Below, one piece after another: positions 15,034 through 20,884 of a stretch of 20,884 nt of DNA. A model generated the notes under the pieces. It saw only the letters and a program-made list of their open reading frames with translations. It was not told the DNA's origin and searched no databases. The position numbers were made by a program, and so were the translations under genes. The stretch comes from Planctomycetales bacterium 4484_123 (lineage in GTDB: Bacteria > Planctomycetota > Phycisphaerae > SM23-33). Within the stretch, counting starts at the first letter, position 1. Every line of letters starts with the position of its first letter. The stretch is taken from assembly GCA_002049885.1 (NCBI GenBank), contig MVCS01000037.1, forward strand, positions 1 to 20,884, read 5' to 3'.

Positions 15034-16070
15034 GGAAAAGGAATCCAACCCGGGGCTCCTCCCCGAGCGGCATGGTCCGCCTGGCCTGTGTGATTGCCGG
15101 GGCGGCCGGTCTGCTGCTTCTGCCCCCGCAGACGTCCCAGGCACTGCCGCGAGTGAAGAGGTACATCGGCCTGACGGCCCAGCCGCAATCCTTGGATTTG
15201 GGCGCAGTCTCGCAGCCTGGGCTCTACGATTCCCCCGCCGTGCTGTCACTGCACCTCGCGGCGAACTGCAACCACGGCCGGCTGGTGATGACCACCACGC
15301 CCCTGCAGTCTGCCGGCGGCGATGTCATCCCCCCCAGCAGGGTCTTCGTGAGGCTGCCGGAGACAGGTCAGTATGTCCCGCTGACCCAGCCGGTCGTGAT
15401 CGCCCCGGGCGCCGGGCCCGGGGTCCGCGATTTCCAACTGAGGTTCCGCATCAAGACCCAGCCCACGGACCCGGCCGGGACCTACACCGCGACCTTCAAC
15501 CTTGTTGTCGAAGGGGTCGGGGGATTCCCGGCAGTGCCCGGGCCGGCCGTGACGTACCAGGTCGAACTGGAGCGACACACGGCCTATGAGTTCACCGGCA
15601 CGCGGACCTACATTCACATCGGCAATATCTTCCGCGCCACCGAGGACGAGCTGACCGCACATACAGTCGGTTCGGTCTCCACGAACCACGGGCTGTATAT
15701 CGGCCTGAACCTGGCCGCGGTGAGCGGGATCAATCCGAACTCGTTCGAGAGGGACAGCGGTGGCCAGCTCACAGGCCGGATCTATGACGCCATGCGCGGG
15801 ACCGTGGACGTCCTGGGCAGGAGCATCGCCAATGAGGCCTTCGACCTGCGCGTCCTGCTGAGCTGGGACGGAGGCGGGGCCTACGTCGCGCCGACCTACT
15901 ACGGCCAGAGCCCTGATGGCAACGTCAGCAAGACACTGTGGTGGCTGCTGAAAAACGGCGATCCGGGGATGTACAACTTGGATTTCAAGATACGCCTGCT
16001 GCCCGAGCCAGTCCAGGCCGACGGCAACTACTACTTCGAATCTGAAATCGTGGTGACGCCGGCGTTGTGA
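15030..16070 (+). CDS. Secreted beta-rich protein with two modules, unknown function
   Basis: The 346-residue product has a signal peptide either from the GTG at 15030, which overlaps the previous stop as GTGA and has GGAGG upstream, or from the ATG at 15072 (MVRLACVIAGAAGLLLLPP). Residues about 46-162 form a beta-sandwich-like module ending in DPAGTYTATFNLVVEG, a pattern common in secreted fimbrial and WxL-like domains. Residues about 185-346 are a second module that is clearly paralogous to the C-terminal two-thirds of the next protein: shared blocks include GTVDVLGR, LLSWDGGG, KTLWWLLKNG and QADGNYYFES. I do not recognise the family. Translational coupling to the PEP-CTERM gene suggests both are made together. 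A surface or adhesin role is inference. Confidence 0.8.
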   Translation: MRKRNPTRGSSPSGMVRLACVIAGAAGLLLLPPQTSQALPRVKRYIGLTAQPQSLDLGAVSQPGLYDSPAVLSLHLAANCNHGRLVMTTTPLQSAGGDVIPPSRVFVRLPETGQYVPLTQPVVIAPGAGPGVRDFQLRFRIKTQPTDPAGTYTATFNLVVEGVGGFPAVPGPAVTYQVELERHTAYEFTGTRTYIHIGNIFRATEDELTAHTVGSVSTNHGLYIGLNLAAVSGINPNSFERDSGGQLTGRIYDAMRGTVDVLGRSIANEAFDLRVLLSWDGGGAYVAPTYYGQSPDGNVSKTLWWLLKNGDPGMYNLDFKIRLLPEPVQADGNYYFESEIVVTPAL

Positions 16071-16465
16071 CCAGCTCGGGACGGGAGGCTGATCGGCGGC
16101 AGGTTGGGCCGCATGGGAAAGGAGAAAGAGCCAGTTGAAGACGGGGCAGTTCGGGGTTGGCGGCGCCAATCGCTTCCACCGCGGCGGTGCTGGAGACGCC
16201 GTTGATCATGGCCGCCTCAGGGCAGCGCTGTCCCTCCCCGAGCAGTGGCCGCGGCAAGAAGGGAGGTGAAGGCATGGCACGAAGGGTCCTGCCCGCGCCG
16301 GCTGGCGGGCGGGGCGCCGCTTCCGGCGGGGACCGGGGGAGATGTGTCCGCTCTCCGCCGGCCGGTAGAGGATGAGGTTGAGCCGATTGTGGTTTCCCGC
16401 CGTGCGGTGCGGCGGGTGAGAGAGAGTTAGTTCTCGTGGGGTTTTGGTAACAAGGAGAAACAACA
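16071..16465 (+). other. Intergenic region / leader of the small subunit gene
   Basis: About 395 bases without a convincing gene. A stem-loop CCCGCCG-(7)-CGGCGGG lies at 16396-16416, and a shorter GAGA/TCTC hairpin follows at about 16421-16434, both before the Shine-Dalgarno of the next gene. I found no convincing -35/-10 pair, so the next gene could be read from the promoter at 13951 or from an unrecognised one. Confidence 0.4.
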
Positions 16466-17257
16466 ATGAAGTACGCACTGACTTTGCTGGCCGTGCTTGG
16501 TTTCGCCTGCGGCCTGGCGTGGGCCCAGGCCCAGGACCCGGATGGCACCCTATGGCAGCAGGAGGGCACGACCAACGACGGTTACGACGGGATCAATGGA
16601 CGGGAGGGCGGCTACAACGGGCCGACCGGCCAGCCGCAGGACAGTTGGACCAACTGGAAGTACCAGTACGGCGGCGGCACCTGGTCCGCGGTGTACCGCA
16701 AGGATGGCTGGCTGGAGATCTCCAGCAGTGGCGATTCCAAGATCGACATCGAGTGCGACATTGAGATGTACTACGAGGAATCGTTCTCGAACAACAAGAT
16801 CTACTTCCACCTGGGGAACCTCTACACCGCCACCGCAGCCGACAAGACGGCCATCGTCGATGGGTCCTTCAGGTCCAACAATGGCATGTACATCGGCATC
16901 TCCTTCGACGGTACCAGCAAGACCGCCGATGACATGCTCGAGGACGGCAGCGGTAACTACACCGGTGAGGTCAAGGATGCCATGGTCGGGACGATCGACG
17001 TCCTGGGCCGCGATATCTCCAGTGAGTCCTTCAACGTGAAGATCCTGCTGGCATGGGACGGCAGCGGCTGGCAGCCGCCGGTCGACTTCGGCACGGGAGC
17101 CAGCGGTACGATCCTCAACACCCTCTGGTGGCTGGTCAACAACGGGGAGAAGGGGTCGTACAACGTGCAGTGGAAGATCGAGCTGCTGCCGGCCGAGGAC
17201 CAGGCCGACGGCAACTACAAGTTTGACCCGGCGGTCGTGGCAGCGCCGGTGCTGTAG
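16466..17257 (+). CDS. Secreted acidic beta-rich protein, candidate major subunit
   Basis: The 263-residue protein has a textbook signal peptide (MKYALTLLAVLGFACGLAWA, cut before QAQ) and the strongest Shine-Dalgarno in the window, AAGGAG at 16452-16457, eight bases before the ATG. The mature protein is acidic, Gly/Asn/Ser/Tyr-rich at first (DGYDGINGREGGYNGPTG) and then repeats the module found in the previous gene product: FHLGNLY, NNGMYIG, DAMVGTIDVLGR, LLAWDGSG, NTLWWLVNNG, KIELLP and QADGNYKFD, ending in a hydrophobic strand (AVVAAPVL). Length, composition and translation signal suit an abundant secreted structural protein, and a strong hairpin follows the gene. It is not a type IV prepilin: there is no prepilin peptidase site. 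Family not recognised; 'subunit' is inference. Confidence 0.82.
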   Translation: MKYALTLLAVLGFACGLAWAQAQDPDGTLWQQEGTTNDGYDGINGREGGYNGPTGQPQDSWTNWKYQYGGGTWSAVYRKDGWLEISSSGDSKIDIECDIEMYYEESFSNNKIYFHLGNLYTATAADKTAIVDGSFRSNNGMYIGISFDGTSKTADDMLEDGSGNYTGEVKDAMVGTIDVLGRDISSESFNVKILLAWDGSGWQPPVDFGTGASGTILNTLWWLVNNGEKGSYNVQWKIELLPAEDQADGNYKFDPAVVAAPVL

Positions 17258-17315
17258 TCTTTAGGCATAGGCATACAGCGCGGAGAGCGGTTTCGTGCCG
17301 CTGTATCAGCGAGGG

Positions 17316-17349
17316 AGGCCGCGGGTCCCTTCCCCGGGACCCGCGGTCT
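17316..17349 (+). terminator. Strong hairpin after the candidate subunit gene (attenuator or mRNA stabiliser)
   Basis: CCGCGGGTCCC (17319-17329) and GGGACCCGCGG (17336-17346) form eleven perfect pairs around TTCCCC; three more pairs, one of them G-U, extend the stem to 17316-17349. TTTT follows only at 17357-17360, too far for a classical intrinsic terminator. A second possible stem, TACAGCG/CGCTGTA (17274-17280 and 17299-17305), sits just before it. Partial termination or 3'-end protection of the upstream mRNA is the likely role. Confidence 0.6.
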
Positions 17350-17494
17350 GTGCTGATTTTGTGCCCATTGAGGGGCGGCGGTGCGGAGATGAAGCAAGGG
17401 ATCGTGTTCTGCCGATATATTCGATTGTGCACCTTCGGTCGGGTCGTCCGGCCATCCGCGCCGGCCGGGACTGGGACGTCGCGGGAGAGACACG

Positions 17495-19189
17495 ATGGTG
17501 AGAGATGATCAACGTCCACTGGGGCCGTTGCAGCGTGGGGCGTCGCTGCTGGTGCTGTTGGTCGCGTCTGTTCCCGTTGCCGCACAGTTGGCCGTAAGTC
17601 CGATCATCGTGGAGACGAAGGCCTACCCCGGCGGCGTCCGGACCTTTCGAATAGGCATCAGCAACAACGGCAAGCAGGCGCTGGCCTGCACGATGAGCGT
17701 GATGGCCATGAGAGTGGAGGCCGGGGGGCTGCCGGTACCCGTTAGGGACGCCCCCCGCAGTTGCAGGAACTGGATCACGATTCATCCGCAGAAGTTCATG
17801 CTCCCGCCCAAGGCGGGCAAGCGCCTGGTTTGCCAGGTGCGCGTGCCCAAGAAGGCTGCCGGCGGTTACTACGCCATCATTTCTTGTCATGGCCGGCCGC
17901 AAGTATCCGGACGTCTGCCCAATCAACCGCGTCGTGGCGTGGGGGTGATGATCCGCCTGACTCACCGGGCCCTGGTGCCGGTGCTGCTGACGGTGCCGGC
18001 CGGGAAGGTGCGGGCGGTCATCGAGGCCGCCAGGCCCATCATCACCGCCGAGCCAGGCGGGCGTGGCCTGCGGCTGGCCCTGCCGGTCCGCAACCGAGGG
18101 AACATTCACACCCGCATGAGCGGTACCGTGCGGATCCGCAGCGAGGCGGGGCAGTTGATCCAGAGGTTCGAGCTCAGCGCTGGCAGGGGCTTCATCCTGC
18201 CGATGCACGAGCGGTTGTTCCGCAGCAGGCTGAGGGTGGGCCTGCCCGACGGGGTGTACCTGGCGGAGATCCAACTGGCCTGCAAGGATGGCCCGCCGAT
18301 GCGAAACGTCTTTCCCTTCTACATCAGCAAGGGTCGGCCTTCGCTGGCAAAGCTGACGGACAAGCTGAAGGCCAAGCTGCTGAAGGAGTCGGCGGGCTTC
18401 ACCGTCTCGCCGGCGCTGCGGTTGGTGGTGGTCCCCGCCGGTGGCCGGCGAATGCAGGCCATCGAGCTGACCAACCTGACCCGTCGGCCCCTGAAACTGC
18501 GGGCCAGTGTTGGCGAGTGGTACCGCACGCCGGCCGGACTGGACATCGTGCCGACCGGCCCGCCCCCCCACGGCCGGTCCGGCCGGCAGTACGTGACCCT
18601 GCGCGAGGCGACCTTCGAGCTGCGCCCCATGAGCAGGCAGCGCGTGCCGGTCATCGTGGCCCTGCCCAAGGGGGCCGTGGGAGAATGCTACGCCGCGGTC
18701 AGCTTCGACCGGCTCGACGTGCAGCTCGACGCGAGCCCGGCGGGCAAGGCCCGGCGCAGCACCATGCTGCGGATCTGGGCCCAGGGCACCGGGGCCGAGT
18801 CCGCCAAGCTGACCGACGTCAAGGTCCTCCGCAAGCCCGACGGTCTGGTGCGTTTCGCAGCCACACTGAAGAACACCGGCGACCTCAGCGTCACCCCCGA
18901 GGCCAGCGTCACGTTGGCCCTCTCCGACGGCGGCTCCCTGGGCGACTACAAGCCGGCCAGCCAGCCGCCGCCCCTCCAGGCCGGGGGCCAGACCGTGGTG
19001 GTCGTGGAGTGGCCCAAGCTGTTGGAGCCGGGGGACTACACCGCCCAGTTGGCCGTCCGCTATTCCAAGAACAAGCCGCGCTTGTTCGGCCGGATACGGT
19101 TCACCATCCGCGCACAGGGCCAGCCGACCACCAGGCCGACGACCACGCGGTCAGTCCTGGCCGCCGCGGCGAAGGAGGCCCGACCATGA
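17495..19189 (+). CDS. Periplasmic protein with tandem PapD-like/Ig-like modules, chaperone candidate
   Basis: The 564-residue protein has a signal peptide (hydrophobic 17-29, cut near VAA-QLAV). Residues about 31-133 follow the N-terminal fold pattern of fimbrial chaperones and DUF916-like proteins: LAVSPIIVETKAYPGG, RIGISNNGK, then WITIHPQKFMLPPKAGKRL and VPKKAAGGYYAII. A second Ig-like domain (157-280) contains PVRNRGNIHTRMSG. The same two-domain order repeats at 302-410 (FTVSPALRLVVVPAGG, ELTNLTRR, FELRPMSRQRVPVIVALPKG) and 437-538 (ATLKNTGDLSVTPEA), so the gene looks internally duplicated. Classical chaperones have only one such pair (about 230 residues). The last 25 residues are Thr/Ala-rich. 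Its stop overlaps the secretin start (ATGA). A role in holding secreted subunits is inferred from fold pattern and neighbours; a peptidoglycan- or surface-binding role is the alternative. Confidence 0.75.
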   Translation: MVRDDQRPLGPLQRGASLLVLLVASVPVAAQLAVSPIIVETKAYPGGVRTFRIGISNNGKQALACTMSVMAMRVEAGGLPVPVRDAPRSCRNWITIHPQKFMLPPKAGKRLVCQVRVPKKAAGGYYAIISCHGRPQVSGRLPNQPRRGVGVMIRLTHRALVPVLLTVPAGKVRAVIEAARPIITAEPGGRGLRLALPVRNRGNIHTRMSGTVRIRSEAGQLIQRFELSAGRGFILPMHERLFRSRLRVGLPDGVYLAEIQLACKDGPPMRNVFPFYISKGRPSLAKLTDKLKAKLLKESAGFTVSPALRLVVVPAGGRRMQAIELTNLTRRPLKLRASVGEWYRTPAGLDIVPTGPPPHGRSGRQYVTLREATFELRPMSRQRVPVIVALPKGAVGECYAAVSFDRLDVQLDASPAGKARRSTMLRIWAQGTGAESAKLTDVKVLRKPDGLVRFAATLKNTGDLSVTPEASVTLALSDGGSLGDYKPASQPPPLQAGGQTVVVVEWPKLLEPGDYTAQLAVRYSKNKPRLFGRIRFTIRAQGQPTTRPTTTRSVLAAAAKEARP

Positions 19190-20607
19190 GGCGCTGCGAA
19201 GCAGGCCGGATACTTCGCAAGGCGGCGGCAGTCGTGCTGCTCGCCGCGGCGCTGGCCGCCCTGTCCGCTCGGGCCTGGGCTCAAGCCCAGCAGCCACCCG
19301 GCGGCGGGGCCGGTGGGAGCGGCGCGGCCGGGTCGGTGGCCGCAACGGCCCCCAAGTCCAAGGGCCCGCTGGTGACCAACCTCTTCTATGAGACGAGCCT
19401 CCGGCAGGTGCTTTCGGACATTGCCACCCAGACCAAGGTCGTGATCGTCCCGGACGCCTCAGTCCGAGGCGTGGTCACCTGTGAGCTCAAGGACGTGCCG
19501 CTGGAGAGGGCCCTGGAGATGGTCCTGGCGGGCACCGGGTTCGTGGTCAAGAAGATGCCGGGTTACTATCTGGTCTGCTCGGCGGATTTGGAAAGTCCCT
19601 CCTTCCCGCAGATCAGCGAGACCCGAGTCGTTCGCCTGCACTACGTCGAGGCGGAGGCGGCGGCAAAAATGTTGTCGGTGAGGTTCAGGCCCTACGTTCA
19701 GGCCGACGCCAAGGCCAGCGCGGTGTGCGTCACGGCCCCGCAGCATTTGGTGGAGCGGATCGTGGCAGACCTGAAGCTCATCGACCGGCCGCCCCGGCAC
19801 GTCATGCTCGAGGCGCGCATCGTGGTCATGGAACGCAGCGACCTGCTGAACCTCGGCCTTCAGTGGAGCTGGCCCCAGGTGCGGGCGGGTATCTTTTCCG
19901 ACTCGGCCCATCACGGCGGCGGCTCGCGGCCGAACTGGCCTTGGGGCCTCCAGATCGGCTACACCCCGGGCCAGGAATTCACCAACTCACTGGTGCTGAC
20001 GCTCAACCTGTTGGCACAGAACGACGAGGCCACCGTGGTGGCCTGTCCCAAACTGATGGTGCAGGACGGCCGAGAGGCGGAGATAAGGGTCAACACCGAA
20101 GAGTACTTCGAGATTACTTCCGAAGGCGTGTACGTCACCTCCCGGTTGGAGAAGATCGAGACGGGCACGGTGCTGAAGATAACGCCCCGCATCGGCCAGG
20201 CCGGCGACATCACGCTGGAGATCGGCACGGAGGTCAGTAACGTGGTGGCGCGCGGGGAGAACAACCTTCCCGTGGTCACCCGCCGCACCGCCAGCAGCAC
20301 GGTGCGGATCAAGGACGGCGGGACGGCCGCCCTGGCCGGGCTGATGGACAGCCGAAGCCGGTTGGCCAAGAGTGACGTCCCGGGCCTGGCCCAAGTCCCC
20401 CTGCTGGGGTATTTGTTCCGCCACGAGTCGGGTAACAAGTCCGCTCGGCAGGTGGCGGTGTTCGTAACCGCGCGGGTGATGCCCGAGAAGCCGCCTAAGT
20501 TCGCCACCACGTCGCCCCGGGCGCCGGTGGGGCTGGTCGGCGAGGAGTTCAAGGCGGCTCTGCGCCAAAGCCTGCGACGCCTCGCCGGCTGGAAGGGCAA
20601 GCCATGA
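19186..20607 (+). CDS. Secretin (GspD/PilQ superfamily), compact form
   Basis: The 473-residue outer-membrane channel protein has a signal peptide (to about residue 32, ARAWA-QAQ), a Gly/Ala linker, an N0/STN-like domain (63-135: SLRQVLSDIATQTKVVIVPD, CELKDVPLERALEMVL, YYLVCSAD), one N1-like domain (144-203: RVVRLHYVEAEAAAKML, LIDRPPRHVMLEARIVVME) and the secretin core (about 204-435). The core ends in the hallmark VPGLAQVPLLGYLFR (398-412) and VAVFVTARVM. Secretins form 12-15-mer gates for type II and III secretion, type IV pili or phage. This one lacks the AMIN domains of PilQ and the multiple N domains of GspD. The ATG overlaps the previous stop and has GAAGGAGG seven bases upstream. No ATPase or platform gene is in view, so the machine it serves is not known. 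Confidence 0.9.
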   Translation: MRRCEAGRILRKAAAVVLLAAALAALSARAWAQAQQPPGGGAGGSGAAGSVAATAPKSKGPLVTNLFYETSLRQVLSDIATQTKVVIVPDASVRGVVTCELKDVPLERALEMVLAGTGFVVKKMPGYYLVCSADLESPSFPQISETRVVRLHYVEAEAAAKMLSVRFRPYVQADAKASAVCVTAPQHLVERIVADLKLIDRPPRHVMLEARIVVMERSDLLNLGLQWSWPQVRAGIFSDSAHHGGGSRPNWPWGLQIGYTPGQEFTNSLVLTLNLLAQNDEATVVACPKLMVQDGREAEIRVNTEEYFEITSEGVYVTSRLEKIETGTVLKITPRIGQAGDITLEIGTEVSNVVARGENNLPVVTRRTASSTVRIKDGGTAALAGLMDSRSRLAKSDVPGLAQVPLLGYLFRHESGNKSARQVAVFVTARVMPEKPPKFATTSPRAPVGLVGEEFKAALRQSLRRLAGWKGKP

Positions 20608-20884
20608 TGAGGTCCCCCGGCATTCACGCCCGCCTTCTGGCTGTGGGCCTGGGCCTGCTGCCCCCGGGGCTGCTGGTCGGCTGTCCCAGTGCCGATCGGG
20701 AGGTGGAGGTGCTGCCAAACCAGGCAGTCGCGGCCCTGTCGGCCGACGATGTCGTCCGCGTGATGCGCCGGGCGGGATTCTCCGGCCAGGAGATCCTGGA
20801 GCTGGGGACCGACCTGCGCAATGGCCTGGCCACCATGGGGGCCGTCCAGGTCCGCATGGGCCAGAAGGTGGAAGCCATCTTTGC
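20604..20884 (+). CDS. Lipoprotein, 5' part; runs off the window end
   Basis: The frame is open from ATG 20604, which overlaps the secretin stop (ATGA), to the last base, giving at least 93 residues. An in-frame ATG follows at 20607. GGAAGGG precedes it. The N-terminus is a lipoprotein signal: Arg3/Arg10, a hydrophobic stretch (LLAVGLGLLPPGLL) and the lipobox LVGC with Cys27. After it come VEVLPNQAVAALSADDVVRV and AGFSGQEILELGTDLRNG, a helical-looking segment. I do not recognise the family. Coupling to the secretin gene suggests a partner, such as a pilotin or an assembly lipoprotein; this is inference. It would be anchored in the outer or inner membrane. Confidence 0.75.
   Translation, partial: MMRSPGIHARLLAVGLGLLPPGLLVGCPSADREVEVLPNQAVAALSADDVVRVMRRAGFSGQEILELGTDLRNGLATMGAVQVRMGQKVEAIF

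Noticed and set aside
16274..16375. 33-codon ORF preceded by a strong Shine-Dalgarno-like GGAGGTGA
   Set aside because: The product is Arg/Gly/Pro-rich as expected from GC-rich non-coding DNA, and it shows no hydrophobic segment or family pattern. It could be a leader peptide, but nothing supports that.
17761..19185. Upstream extension of the secretin frame through the chaperone-like gene
   Set aside because: The extension is an Arg/Gly/Ala-rich shadow; the secretin signal peptide and Shine-Dalgarno place the start at 19186.

Overview
The window looks like a high-GC genome of a Planctomycetota-type bacterium, probably near Phycisphaerae. The evidence is a dockerin-like EF-hand repeat followed by a PEP-CTERM anchor in one secreted protein, an lpxA gene (so a lipid A-type outer membrane), a sulfatase-family gene, and Gfo/Idh/MocA oxidoreductase plus glycoside-hydrolase-like proteins. 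The assignment is inference from gene content; the window holds no rRNA or taxonomic marker.

Layout. Positions 1-3431 are housekeeping: the 3' part of lpxA (+), a YmdB-type metallophosphoesterase (-) and a GT5/glycogen-synthase-like glycosyltransferase (+). Positions 3469-4132 hold a candidate promoter and an Rrf2-family regulator with three Cys suited to an Fe-S cluster. Positions 4155-13262 are a long minus-strand series. In order of transcription it has a CHASE4-like/GGDEF/HD-GYP c-di-GMP protein, a Gfo/Idh/MocA oxidoreductase, a glycoside-hydrolase-like protein whose reading frame is broken and then restored, an HMGL-type aldolase, an MsbA-like ABC exporter, and a sulfatase pseudogene missing its catalytic site. 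A tRNA-Arg(ACG) with its own promoter lies at 13631-13704.

From a near-consensus sigma70-type promoter at 13951 to the right edge there is a plus-strand cluster for secreted and envelope proteins. It encodes a dockerin/PEP-CTERM protein, a secreted beta-rich protein, a smaller secreted paralogue of that protein's C-terminal half with a strong Shine-Dalgarno, a periplasmic protein of tandem PapD-like/Ig-like modules, a compact secretin, and a lipoprotein cut off by the window end. Several of these genes overlap by 4 nt (GTGA or ATGA), and a strong hairpin lies after the presumed major subunit gene.

This cluster is the most interesting part. Secreted beta-rich subunits, a chaperone-like protein, a secretin and a lipoprotein together suggest an envelope secretion or surface-assembly system in which a secretin takes the place usually held by a fimbrial usher. 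That functional reading is inference. Secretin and signal peptides are well supported by motifs; the PapD-like assignment is from fold-level pattern and could instead be a DUF916-like surface protein. No ATPase, inner-membrane platform, prepilin peptidase or exosortase is visible in the window.
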